Source: Methanosphaera sp.
GTDB taxonomy: Archaea > Methanobacteriota > Methanobacteria > Methanobacteriales > Methanobacteriaceae
Length of the DNA: 42,552 bases
Assembly (NCBI GenBank): GCA_017430835.1
Contig: JAFRMD010000113.1
Coordinates: forward strand, 1-42,552
Direction of reading: 5' to 3'
Shown: positions 27,716-36,242 of the stretch, one piece after another
Layout of the letters: the number at the start of each line of letters is the position of its first letter
How positions within the stretch are numbered: the stretch's first letter is position 1
The notes under the pieces: model-generated
What the model saw: the letters and a program-made list of their open reading frames with translations, nothing else
What the model was told of the DNA's origin: nothing
Databases searched by the model: none
Translations under genes and position numbers: made by a program

Positions 27716-28336
27716 ATGCATTTACCTGATGGAATAATTCCATTAAATCAAGCGATTGTTTACTGGATTATATCAATAATAATCATTTCGATAGTATTCT
27801 ATAAATTCTCAAAAGATGAGTATAAGGAAAAGACAATCGTTGAAATAGCAATATACTCTGTGTTTATGACTGTCATCTCTTCATTATCAATACCATCACC
27901 CTTGGGTTTACCAATACATTTTTTTACAATAGCATTACTAGTGTTTCTCATAGGCCCTTATAATGCATGCTTCGTATCATTTATAAGTCTATTATCACAA
28001 GCACTACTTTTAGGTATGGGTGGTATCACATCATTTGGTGCAAATTTCCTGATAATAGGAGTCGTTATTAGCATGTCCACCTATGTCATATACACCTTAT
28101 TTGAAAAAATAAATAGGCAATATGCAATATTCATATCAACCATGTTTGGTATACTGCTGGCAACGATAGGCCAAATAATAATATTACTACTTAGTAAAAC
28201 AACGACTTTGATGGCATTAGTATCCACATTAATACCATTTTATTTATTCATTTCAATAGTTGAAGGAATATTAACAGTTATGATAATCAATGCCATTAGC
28301 AAAATTAAACCGGAGCTATTGAAAATAAAGTTATGA
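27716..28336 (+). CDS. cbiM: CbiM/NikM-type metal permease (ECF S-component-like)
   Basis: The 206-residue, about six-helix membrane protein begins MHLPDGIIP, the hallmark N-terminus of CbiM/NikM. In NikM the N-terminal amine, His2 and His67 hold Ni(II). Here His2 and His68 (GLPIHFF) are present. LLLGMGGITSFGANFLIIGV matches the conserved glycine-rich helix region. CbiM normally works with CbiN/NikN, the T-component CbiQ and the ATPase CbiO. None of the last two is encoded here, while ExbB- and ExbD-like genes follow. The substrate is probably cobalt or nickel, but this is not decided by sequence. GGAGG lies just before the ATG. It is in one tight operon with the next four genes. Confidence 0.85.
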   Translation: MHLPDGIIPLNQAIVYWIISIIIISIVFYKFSKDEYKEKTIVEIAIYSVFMTVISSLSIPSPLGLPIHFFTIALLVFLIGPYNACFVSFISLLSQALLLGMGGITSFGANFLIIGVVISMSTYVIYTLFEKINRQYAIFISTMFGILLATIGQIIILLLSKTTTLMALVSTLIPFYLFISIVEGILTVMIINAISKIKPELLKIKL

Positions 28337-28346
28337 GGTGTGAAAT

Positions 28347-28829
28347 ATGAACAATAGATCAATTAACATATTACTTATTCTCACAATATTAATGGCCAGC
28401 TTGACTGTGCTATCTGCTCATGGAGTAGACGTGACCAATGATAAGATGGTCATAGCCGATGACAATAATGGCCAACAAGTAAAGGACATAGCGGATAAAG
28501 AAAACATTAATATTAGTGTATATAAGTTTACTTCCAAAGACGAAGTGGCTCATCAACTGGAACACATGTTAAATAATTCAAATAAGTATATTCTTGTTGT
28601 AAGCTATCAGGATACTGCACAGAAATTTCTTAAAAGTCATCCGGAAGTATCCGACAGACTGATTATATTAAATCAATATGATGACAAGTCATTATCAGAA
28701 AATATGAAAAAAATAGCGGATAGTGCAACCACAAATACTATTGACTCAAACATACTTATCATATCAGTTATGATAATAATCATAGTGTTAATGATAGGCG
28801 CTATACTACTATTAAAGAATAAAAAATAA
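28347..28829 (+). CDS. Membrane protein with N- and C-terminal helices, CbiN-like position
   Basis: This is a 160-residue protein with a hydrophobic N-terminal segment (ILLILTILMASLTVLSA, possible signal peptide), an extracytoplasmic part of about 100 residues starting AHGVDVTNDKMVIAD, and a C-terminal helix (ILIISVMIIIIVLMIGAILLL) ending in basic residues. CbiN/NikN partners of CbiM have the same two-helix layout with an outside loop, and sit directly after cbiM. This protein is longer and I see no clear CbiN sequence motif, so it may only be a functional analogue. GAGGTG precedes the ATG. Confidence 0.75.
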   Translation: MNNRSINILLILTILMASLTVLSAHGVDVTNDKMVIADDNNGQQVKDIADKENINISVYKFTSKDEVAHQLEHMLNNSNKYILVVSYQDTAQKFLKSHPEVSDRLIILNQYDDKSLSENMKKIADSATTNTIDSNILIISVMIIIIVLMIGAILLLKNKK

Positions 28830-28846
28830 AAAAAACGGAGATTACA

Positions 28847-29545
28847 ATGAATGTAATAAGTGTAATATGGCAGATTAGTTTTATTTCTATGCTGCTTGCA
28901 TTTGGAATCGAAGTGGGTATGTCCTCAGGATTGAGTAAGTTAAACAGAAGATCATTTATAATGATATGCTGTGCTTATTGTGGAGGTATATTCCTCTTAA
29001 CCGAAATATTGTCATTATTTCCAATAAGCCTTAGTGGTTTTTTAAGTGACTACATTACGGTCATTTATGGAATTATGGCAATACTGATGATTGTTGGAGC
29101 ATACAGGATAATTAAAAAATATAAAAACAATGACCATGTCTTCGATAGCATAAAGATAGCTCATGGAATATCCATACCATGTTGTATATTCACCATGGCC
29201 ATAAATATCATGGTTATCCAACCAACTATTGAGTTATCAGTAAATAGGTTGAATCTTTATTCATGTGCATTGCTGCTGATAATTATGACCATTTGTTATT
29301 TAACGTCAAAATATATCGATATAATTAAAAAACCATATCCCATATTACTTAGTAATTATATGCTACTGTTTGGTGAATATTTCATATTTACTGCATTATT
29401 CCTACCAAACATTTCAACTGCATTACAAAAAACAAGCAATATAACAATTTACTCTACAGAGTACATGTTTATATTTATAATAATAGTTATTGGATTGATA
29501 ATATTCGGTTTATTGTTGAATATTAGAAAATCGTTATTAAAATAA
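28847..29545 (+). CDS. Multi-pass membrane protein, DUF2162-like putative transporter
   Basis: This is a 232-residue protein with six or seven membrane helices. Notable is the segment MICCAYCGGIFLL with three cysteines, and IPCCIF in a later helix. These could bind metal or a cofactor or form disulfides. The size, helix pattern and placement beside CbiM and ExbB-like genes fit the DUF2162 family of predicted methanogen transporters, an assignment I make from memory of that gene neighbourhood. It lies 18 bp downstream of the previous gene and 14 bp before the ExbB-like gene. Confidence 0.65.
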   Translation: MNVISVIWQISFISMLLAFGIEVGMSSGLSKLNRRSFIMICCAYCGGIFLLTEILSLFPISLSGFLSDYITVIYGIMAILMIVGAYRIIKKYKNNDHVFDSIKIAHGISIPCCIFTMAINIMVIQPTIELSVNRLNLYSCALLLIIMTICYLTSKYIDIIKKPYPILLSNYMLLFGEYFIFTALFLPNISTALQKTSNITIYSTEYMFIFIIIVIGLIIFGLLLNIRKSLLK

Positions 29546-29558
29546 AAGGAGGCTAATT

Positions 29559-30206
29559 ATGAATACGACTATACCCTATACAAATTTAATCACAGGAACT
29601 ATGGATGTTATAAGTCAAAGTTTAACCATACCTGTTTTAATAATATTGTCCATAATGTTTATTATTACAGTAGTAATGCTGGGAATGGTTATATCCGAGT
29701 ATACATCAAGAAAGAAGGTTTCTGTTGAAACGATAAGCAATTTAATATATGATATAAATAATGCCACTTCAATAAATGAATTGGATGCAATTGTCAGTAA
29801 TTGTCAATTGCCCCAATCACAAAAAGATGTTTTGAACAAGATAATAGGATCAAATTCACTTACTGAAACATCCCGTGAAGCATTGGCCAGAAGATTGGTC
29901 GAAACAGAAGAAGAAAAAACAGAAAATACCCTTCAAAAAACAGACATCATAACAAAAATTGGTCCGACACTTGGATTGATGGGTACTTTAATACCAATGG
30001 GTCCTGGACTTGCCGCCTTAGGAGCAGGTGACATTACAACACTTGCCCAATCATTAACTGTGGCATTTGATACTACAATTGTAGGGATAGGTTCCGGTGC
30101 TTTAGCTTATGTATTGTCAAAGATACGTAGAGGTTGGTATGAACATTACCTCTCTGATTTAGATGCATTGACCGATGCATTACTGGATAAGATGGGGCGA
30201 TTATGA
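29559..30206 (+). CDS. MotA/TolQ/ExbB-type proton channel protein
   Basis: The 215-residue protein has one helix at about 20-46, a cytoplasmic Glu/Lys-rich segment (about 48-125), and the conserved ExbB/TolQ pair of helices: KIGPTLGLMGTLIPMGPGL and then SLTVAFDTTIVGIGSGALAY. These match the GLLGTVxGM and Thr/Gly-rich motifs of the family. In bacteria ExbB with ExbD uses proton motive force to energise outer-membrane or envelope processes. Here it stands in an archaeal metal-permease operon. GGAGG precedes the ATG, and the end overlaps the next gene by 4 nt. Confidence 0.88.
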   Translation: MNTTIPYTNLITGTMDVISQSLTIPVLIILSIMFIITVVMLGMVISEYTSRKKVSVETISNLIYDINNATSINELDAIVSNCQLPQSQKDVLNKIIGSNSLTETSREALARRLVETEEEKTENTLQKTDIITKIGPTLGLMGTLIPMGPGLAALGAGDITTLAQSLTVAFDTTIVGIGSGALAYVLSKIRRGWYEHYLSDLDALTDALLDKMGRL

Positions 30207-30541
30207 TGGTTAGAAAAAAATCAAGACGCAGAAATGCTCACCATGAGGAAGATCCAATGTCTGGTACTGCCAACTTGGTTGATGCCATGCTGGTATTGGC
30301 TGTGGGATTTTTGATTTTTGTTGTAATAAGCTGGAACATGCAAAGCGTTGTGTTTTCAGATATGACACAGGACCAAAAACAGGAGGTAATGAATAAAATG
30401 AAGGACGCCTCTGAAATTACACAGGGTCAAGAATTGGATGACACTCCCCAAAACATTAACAGTTCAGGTAGTGGTTATCATGAGATGGGAAAGGTTTACA
30501 AGGATTCCAATACTGGTAAGCTGATTATGGTTGAAGGTTGA
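30203..30541 (+). CDS. ExbD-like/DUF2149 partner of the proton channel
   Basis: The 112-residue protein has a basic N-terminus, one membrane helix and an outside C-terminal domain of about 65 residues. The helix begins NLVDAMLVLAVGFLIFVV. Asp27 falls where ExbD and TolR carry the essential proton-carrying Asp (LVDVxLVLLI pattern). The short soluble domain fits the DUF2149 family found with ExbB-like genes in methanogens. Its ATG overlaps the stop of the ExbB-like gene (ATGA), which implies coupled translation and a fixed ratio. It is the last gene of the cluster. Confidence 0.85.
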   Translation: MMVRKKSRRRNAHHEEDPMSGTANLVDAMLVLAVGFLIFVVISWNMQSVVFSDMTQDQKQEVMNKMKDASEITQGQELDDTPQNINSSGSGYHEMGKVYKDSNTGKLIMVEG

Positions 30542-30804
30542 AGAAAACTTCGGTAATTATAGCTTCACAAGACATTAATCTTAACAAACACTTTAAAAGA
30601 TGTGAACTTAAACAAATATAACCTAATTCACCCCCTTTCTTTTATAAATAATCATCAATTAACTAATCATCAAATAAACAATGATTAAACAAAGTTCATT
30701 CTATGAAAAATTGAATAAATCAGATTTGTTTAAAAAAAAGCATAACTATTAATCCATTAAAAAATAAACATTTATGTAATAATAACTAATGGAGGAAAAG
30801 ATTT

Positions 30805-32271
30805 ATGTCAGAAAGTGTTAAATGGAACAGTACATTAAGCTTTCTGTTAGCAATGATTGGTTCGGCCGTTGGACTTGGTAACATATGGAGATATCCATAT
30901 ATAGCATACACCAATGGTGGTGGAGCATTCCTGATACCTTATATCATATCAATTTTATTAATGGGACTGCCATTATTGTTTATAGAATACGGGGCCGGAT
31001 ATAAATTTAAAGCAGGTATAACCAAAGTATTCAGAAAAATCAATGAGAAATATGAATATTTAGCATGGTATATTCAGTTAGTGCCGTTTTTTATAATGAC
31101 CTATTATTCATGTATTGTAGCATGGGATTTACTTTATATCCCGGCAAGTATTACCAAAAGTTGGGGTTCAAATCCGGATAATTTCTTTACAAACGTAATT
31201 TTGAACAATATTGATGGATTTTCCGGATTTACCAGTATTTCATTATATGTGCTGATTGCCTTAATATGTATCTGGGTTATTGCATGGTTTATTTCACATA
31301 AAAATATCAATGATGGTCTTGCAAAGGCCAATAAAATACTCATACCATTATTATTTGTTATAATGATTTTTATAGTATTTTACGCTTTAAACCTACCTGG
31401 TTCTATGATTGGTGTAAACCAATTTATCACACCGGATTGGACATCGATAACCAAGCTGGACATATGGTTAGCAGCATTTGGTCAAATATTCTTCTCACTT
31501 AATCTTGGTTTAACAATTGTACTGGCCTATGCCAGTTATTTACCTGATGACGTGGATATTCCAAGAAGTGCCCTTAGGGTAGCAGTTGCTAACTGTGGCT
31601 TTGAAGTCTTTACGGCATTTGGAGTATTTGGTATTTTAGGTTATATGAGTTCAACCAGCGGCATAGCATTAAATGAACTGGTTACACAAGGAACGGGCCT
31701 GGCATTTGTAGCATTCCCACAAGTATTTAACACTATGGGAATAATGGGAAACATCATAGGATTTTTATTCTTTTTATGCATATTATTTGCAGGTATAACC
31801 TCAACAATATCATTGATTGAACCTGTGACCCTGTCAATTACAAATAAGTTTGGTTCCGACAGACGACATATTGTCAGCTTAGTTTGTATTGTCGGATGTG
31901 CAGTATCACTCATTTATTGTACTAGCTGTGGAAGTACTATCATAGGACTGTTTGATGGATTTTTAAGTCAATTCGGATTACTTCTGAATGCACTTTTAGA
32001 AATAATCATCATCGGATGGATTTATGGTGTGGATAATCTTATGAATGATCTAAATAAGAATGCCACCATATTACGTTTAGGTAATGAATGGAAATTCATG
32101 ATCAAATATCTGATTCCGGCAATTCTAACAGTATTATGGCTTTCAGGTATGAAAGAACTGCTTACTTCAGGCGATGTATTTGCTTTAACCGTACAGTCAA
32201 TACTCATAGCATTATTGATTATATTACCGGCCATTCTTACAAAGCTGCCGGCAAAAGTTGATGATTATTAA
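30805..32271 (+). CDS. Sodium-dependent transporter, NSS (SNF) family
   Basis: This is a 488-residue membrane protein of about 12 helices. The N-terminal signature WNSTLSFLLAMIGSAVGLGN followed by IWRYPYIAYTNGGGAFLIPY contains the sodium and substrate site of LeuT-type transporters (GSAVGLGNIWRFP pattern). Prokaryotic members take up amino acids or related amines with sodium. The exact substrate cannot be read from the sequence. The length is usual for the family. GGAGG lies just before the ATG, in a monocistronic setting with about 260 bp on both sides. Confidence 0.92.
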   Translation: MSESVKWNSTLSFLLAMIGSAVGLGNIWRYPYIAYTNGGGAFLIPYIISILLMGLPLLFIEYGAGYKFKAGITKVFRKINEKYEYLAWYIQLVPFFIMTYYSCIVAWDLLYIPASITKSWGSNPDNFFTNVILNNIDGFSGFTSISLYVLIALICIWVIAWFISHKNINDGLAKANKILIPLLFVIMIFIVFYALNLPGSMIGVNQFITPDWTSITKLDIWLAAFGQIFFSLNLGLTIVLAYASYLPDDVDIPRSALRVAVANCGFEVFTAFGVFGILGYMSSTSGIALNELVTQGTGLAFVAFPQVFNTMGIMGNIIGFLFFLCILFAGITSTISLIEPVTLSITNKFGSDRRHIVSLVCIVGCAVSLIYCTSCGSTIIGLFDGFLSQFGLLLNALLEIIIIGWIYGVDNLMNDLNKNATILRLGNEWKFMIKYLIPAILTVLWLSGMKELLTSGDVFALTVQSILIALLIILPAILTKLPAKVDDY

Positions 32272-32433
32272 TCATCAACTCCTACTTTTTTTGACGTTCT
32301 ATTTATAATTGTTTTATAACTTTTTTAGATAGCTTTCTTTTAGAATTCAATATGTAAGATAATATTATCAATCTATAAAAAATATAAAATAATTGATGAA
32401 AATAAAATATAACCAATTTTATTGAATTTAAAC

Positions 32434-32453
32434 GTGCAAGTAGGTGCTTGCAC
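32434..32453. promoter_or_regulatory. Short GC-rich hairpin upstream of the secreted-protein gene
   Basis: GTGCAAG and CTTGCAC form a 7-bp perfect stem around the loop TAGGTG, about 100 nt upstream of the gene at 32557. The string AAGTAGGTG of this element recurs at about 32489. It may be an operator or leader structure. Confidence 0.35.
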
Positions 32454-32556
32454 TCGAAAAACTACATATTAAATGCAAAACAATAGTATAAGTAGGTGAG
32501 AAGAAGTATCCCACTTTAAAAAATAAAAAAAATCAATTATCCAAGAGATGATAAAA

Positions 32557-33051
32557 ATGAAAAAATTAAATCTAAAAAATATATTAATTATGGCATTAGC
32601 ATTAATGGCAGTAACTTGTACAATAGCTGCAGTAAGTGCTGATGATGCAAATATCCCTATAAACAATACTGCAAATGGAACATTAACATTAAGTGATCTA
32701 CAATTTAAAATACCAACTGGATTTACCGCAGTTGAAAGTGAACAAGACAACTCAGAAGCTGGAGATGCCGAACACATGGATGGAACAACCGTAGACTCCG
32801 AAGTATCACAGGATTACAGAAACTCAAACGGTGAAAAACTCGATATACACGTAGGAACTAGGGCAAACTCAAAAATCGATACATTAAACATTCCAAATGC
32901 ACAGAAAAAAACCATCGCAGGTAAAGATGGATTCTTTTGGACTGAACTGGATGACGGCAGAACCGAATACAAATTTGAATACTTACAGGATGGAAAACTA
33001 GTTAAAATAGTTACCAACAATGAAGATGTTATTAACCAAGTATTATCATAA
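32557..33051 (+). CDS. Small secreted protein of unknown function
   Basis: The 164-residue product starts with a clean signal peptide (MKKLNLKNILIMALALMAV, cleavage near AVSA-DDAN). It continues as a soluble domain of about 130 residues beginning LTLSDLQFKIPTGF, with acidic patches and a KKTIAGKDGFFWTELDDG centre. There is no membrane anchor, cysteine or catalytic motif that I recognise in the mature part. The ATG at 32557 is preferred because GAGATGAT sits 4 nt before it; an in-frame ATG at 32548 lies inside that motif. Similar small secreted proteins are common in gut methanogens, but the function is unknown. Confidence 0.8.
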   Translation: MKKLNLKNILIMALALMAVTCTIAAVSADDANIPINNTANGTLTLSDLQFKIPTGFTAVESEQDNSEAGDAEHMDGTTVDSEVSQDYRNSNGEKLDIHVGTRANSKIDTLNIPNAQKKTIAGKDGFFWTELDDGRTEYKFEYLQDGKLVKIVTNNEDVINQVLS

Positions 33052-33484
33052 AAAAAACGCCAATCCCCTATAAAAACAATGGGTTTATAAATCATGAATT
33101 TAAAAAAACCCCTTTTGCAACTTTTTTTTAGATGATTGAATTTTCAGGTTCAATTCCTAAATAATTACCAACCAATTACCTCTGTTTTTAGAATAGAATA
33201 TTCTCAATTTCAAATACTTCCCCACATAAAAATAACACTAATCAATACCATCAATATCATATCAAACGATTGTATTGAAACTATGGCAAAGCTTTAATAT
33301 ACTCCATGCTATAAAAAGTAATATATCACATTATAACATAGTAACAATTAACAAAAAGACAAATATTAATTGAGAACATTATTTTCAATAGATTAATTTA
33401 GTAGTAATAATATAGATAATTAACAAGAAGATGATGATTTTTTTTCATTATAAAATACATGAAAATAATTAACGGAGAGATTAT
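33052..33484. other. Intergenic region
   Basis: T-runs at about 33122-33129 may end the upstream transcript. The rest is AT-rich promoter-type sequence leading to the AACGGAGAG ribosome-binding site of the next gene. No gene or RNA is recognised. Confidence 0.5.
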
Positions 33485-33880
33485 ATGGAAATAAATAATA
33501 TATTAGATGCATTGATGATGGACGGCGTTGAGGAAATAGTGCAATATTGTAACTGTACATATGAGGGTGAAACCCTTGAATTCAGATTGATTAATGATGA
33601 CATTGGAGTTATTGATGAAATTGAATACAAAGTTGAAGATGAATGGACAATGGATTATGACATTGAAAATGCTAATGACAACATTAAATTAATAATTGAC
33701 GCTATTGAAAAGGCTCCTTTTGAAGTATTTCATAAAAGTGATGTAGGTGCAAAGTTAAAGTTAAATCATGAAAGCATTAAGCCACAAAATATTCCAAACC
33801 ATCTTAAAACAGAGTTTTATGTTGATGAAAACGGGCCTATTGAGTTTACATTAGAAAAGAACATAATCGAACTTGATTAA
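33485..33880 (+). CDS. Small acidic hypothetical protein
   Basis: A 131-residue, strongly acidic cytoplasmic protein with no signal peptide or membrane helix. The middle (EYKVEDEWTMDYDIENANDN) is rich in Asp and Glu. The only cysteines are in QYCNCTYEG near the N-terminus. The ATG follows GGAGAG. I do not recognise a family or motif. It stands alone between the secreted-protein gene and the convergent zinc-ribbon gene. Confidence 0.7.
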   Translation: MEINNILDALMMDGVEEIVQYCNCTYEGETLEFRLINDDIGVIDEIEYKVEDEWTMDYDIENANDNIKLIIDAIEKAPFEVFHKSDVGAKLKLNHESIKPQNIPNHLKTEFYVDENGPIEFTLEKNIIELD

Positions 33881-33953
33881 TTTAAAATAAGCAGTTACAT
33901 GTTAAAACATGTAAAATTAAAGGAAATCATTTGTTAAAAAAAGAGATATTAGG

Positions 33954-34166
33954 TTATTGTACACCTAATTCTTCTGCTAGTTTATCCAGCATTGACTTTG
34001 AGTTTTCTTCTTTTTCTTTTATTTTTCTTAATTCAGGTGGCAGAATCAAATGCAATCCGCATTGAGGACATTTTACGTTTTGTCCACCACAGCCCATTCC
34101 ACAGTCACAGTCTCCTGCTTGTGTGTGATCAAATTCACATCCGCATATATCACATTTTAACATCAT
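33954..34166 (-). CDS. Small zinc-ribbon protein downstream of corA
   Basis: The 70-residue protein has cysteine pairs CDICGCEF, a cluster GDCDCGMGCGG, and CPQCGLHL, then a charged helical tail (PPELRKIKEKEE). Two or more zinc sites are likely. It is probably a nucleic-acid- or protein-binding adaptor, but no specific role is evident. I place the start at the ATG-ATG at 34166, since GGAAGTG lies 7 nt upstream and the zinc ribbon begins right after it. The longer frame to 34238 runs into the corA gene and is unlikely. It follows corA by 14 bp and is probably in the same transcript. Confidence 0.75.
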   Translation of the reverse strand: MMLKCDICGCEFDHTQAGDCDCGMGCGGQNVKCPQCGLHLILPPELRKIKEKEENSKSMLDKLAEELGVQ

Positions 34167-34180
34167 AAATTTCACTTCCT

Positions 34181-35098
34181 TTATAACCATCTTTTTCTTC
34201 TGAAATATAGTATTGTTGTTGAAGTAATTAGAACACACAACAATAGCACTAATGGATAGCTCCAGTAGAAATCAAGCTCGGGCATGTGTTTGAAGTTCAT
34301 ACCATACCATCCCACTATGAATGTTAAAGGTGTGAATGTAGTGGTTATTATAGTAAGTATTGTCATGATATGGTTCTGTTTGATATCCAAGTGCATCTTG
34401 TATACATCTCTAACCTGCATTGTGTAATCTCTTATAGAGTTAGACATGTCTTTTAATCTTTCCACCCTGTTTAAAAACATTCTGAAGTATCTTAGGTTAT
34501 GTTCTTCAAAGAAGCCATTTTCATTTTCTTCAAATACTTCCGCCAAATCCAACAGCTGTTCATAGTGGTTTCGTAAATCCCTTATATCAGCCCTGATATC
34601 GTTTACTCTTTTGGTTGTTATTTCCTCATCATCAAATACTATTGCATCTTCCATTGCATCGAGTTCCTGTTCATATTCTTCCATTAACCTGAAGTCGTGT
34701 CTTATGATTTGATTCAGGAAGTCATACAGGAACCTTTCAAGACTTGGTAATCTCCATTTTTTTCGTCTTTTTATTTTTCGTATTATCTTTCTTGCTTCTT
34801 GACTATCATCAATGAATACTATTCCTTTTTCGTCTAATGCAAATGCGAATTTTATTTCTTCTCCTTGTATGTCATCCCTTTTGGGTATAAAAAATGTACC
34901 GGTAATCGAGTCGTAGTTTTCTTCTGCCTTTGTTACGTGAATATCTGTTGTTTTGGGTTCAAAGTCTATTCCCATTTTGAAGATATTTTTCTCTTTTTTC
35001 CATTCCTGTGAATTTATTAAAGCCACATATTGTTTGTTAGAGCTTAATAATTCATCTTTGGTGCAGTTTTCTAAGGATTGTTCGATTATATAATACAT
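34181..35098 (-). CDS. corA: CorA-family magnesium/cobalt transporter
   Basis: The 305-residue protein has a large acidic cytoplasmic domain with long helices (about 1-240) and two C-terminal helices. The signature YGMNF (Gly266-Met267-Asn268) ends the first helix. MPEL follows in the loop, and the C-terminus RRKRWL is basic. This is the standard CorA layout for Mg2+ (also Co2+ or Ni2+) entry as a pentamer, and length is normal. A divalent-metal route near the CbiM cluster is noteworthy but the two are not in one operon. Confidence 0.93.
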   Translation of the reverse strand: MYYIIEQSLENCTKDELLSSNKQYVALINSQEWKKEKNIFKMGIDFEPKTTDIHVTKAEENYDSITGTFFIPKRDDIQGEEIKFAFALDEKGIVFIDDSQEARKIIRKIKRRKKWRLPSLERFLYDFLNQIIRHDFRLMEEYEQELDAMEDAIVFDDEEITTKRVNDIRADIRDLRNHYEQLLDLAEVFEENENGFFEEHNLRYFRMFLNRVERLKDMSNSIRDYTMQVRDVYKMHLDIKQNHIMTILTIITTTFTPLTFIVGWYGMNFKHMPELDFYWSYPLVLLLCVLITSTTILYFRRKRWL

Positions 35099-36036
35099 TA
35101 TTATACCTCATTGATAGACTCTGATATATTATATGTTTATCCTATTATAAGAAAATTTTGATTAAATAACAAGGATATTTTAACCAAATCTTTTTGAAAA
35201 ACTGGATGTTTACTATGATGATGAACAGTACATAACGTAAGATCCCCATGAGGATTTTCTTTAAAATATTCCAATGCATCAAGTTAAGATTTACCTCATT
35301 TATCCAATATTTAACTTATTATAAACCCCTCTCTCTTTAATTTTAATTAAGTCTATCTGTCATTAAACAATATTAAACTTAAAAAAATTCTAATTTGATA
35401 ATATCCATTTTAAGTATTGTTTATAACTATTTAGTATTATAATTTATATATTATTATCCAATTAATCCTCATTGCTTTTTATCCTGGATAAAATCCCCTA
35501 ATTTCTTTTTCATTTTAAAGTACTTTACATAGAAAAAGTAAATTACGCAGTAAATAAAGTTTCATTTTAAACCAGATTATCATACCCCTACATTAACGTA
35601 AACAATAACTCTGTTATGAAATAAATGAAGTACCACTTCATAATTCTTTCATTAATACAACATCTGTATTAAAAATAAGAAAAATACACAAAAAAAGCAT
35701 GAAAAACTCAAACTAAAAACAATATACAAAAATACCGACCTGAGAAATATAAACACTATAACCTATTTTATTTTAGAAAACAATGACAATAAACGGTTTT
35801 AAAGAAGGACACGGCCAAAAATCATTTAAAAGAACACGGCAAACAAAATAAAAATCCCCCCCAAAAAATACATTAACTTGACATCATTGAAAAAATTTAA
35901 TGAAAACTGGGGTGATAAATATATATAGATATTAAAACATAGTAATAATTAGGAATTTAGGTATGTCTAAAAATATAACTTTTTTATATTATTCAACAAT
36001 ATAAGATTGAAAAAGAAATAATCAAGAGGTGATATA
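35099..36036. other. Long intergenic region upstream of corA
   Basis: About 940 bp of AT-rich sequence. A coding-like scrap at 35192-35300 reads LEKLDVYYDDEQYI, stop, DPHEDF and so on in one plus-strand frame with two stops, possibly a dead gene. The part from 35870 carries a TATA-like AAATATATATAG at about 35917 that may serve the 52-residue gene at 36037. I see no RNA gene or larger repeat. Confidence 0.45.
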
Positions 36037-36195
36037 ATGGAAGAAACCAGTAGAAAGTCCCTGATTACGGCTATTGAAATCGTATTATTATTAGTAATAT
36101 TATACATCATAGCAGTATTCATAACCGGATATCTGGAATCAGTAAGCGGAGACGTAATTGCAACTGTATTGAATGCACCCCAATTACTAATATAA
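36037..36195 (+). CDS. 52-aa single-helix membrane protein
   Basis: A small frame with a strong ribosome-binding site (AGAGGTGAT, 5 nt before the ATG). It reads MEETSRKSLITAIEIVLLLV at the start, then one membrane helix (about 12-33) and a short outward or inward tail (LESVSGDVIATVLNAPQLL). The good ribosome site, clean helix and bounded length argue for a real gene. No family recognised. Confidence 0.65.
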   Translation: MEETSRKSLITAIEIVLLLVILYIIAVFITGYLESVSGDVIATVLNAPQLLI

Positions 36196-36242
36196 CTCCC
36201 AATAACCCCTTTATTTTTGAATTAAACTTTTTTTGAAAAATA

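Noticed and set aside
27230..27743. Alternative frames over the Ser-rich gene
   Set aside because: The frame used has a signal segment, Ser-rich stalk and membrane helix with a ribosome site. The others have none of these.
27716..30541. Ordinary CbiMNQO cobalt ABC transporter operon
   Set aside because: Only the CbiM component is recognisable. No gene in the cluster has Walker motifs (CbiO) or looks like CbiQ, and ExbB/ExbD-like genes follow instead.
34167..34238. Longer N-terminus of the zinc-ribbon protein
   Set aside because: The extra codons overlap the corA 3' end and lie upstream of a well-placed GGAAGTG ribosome site.
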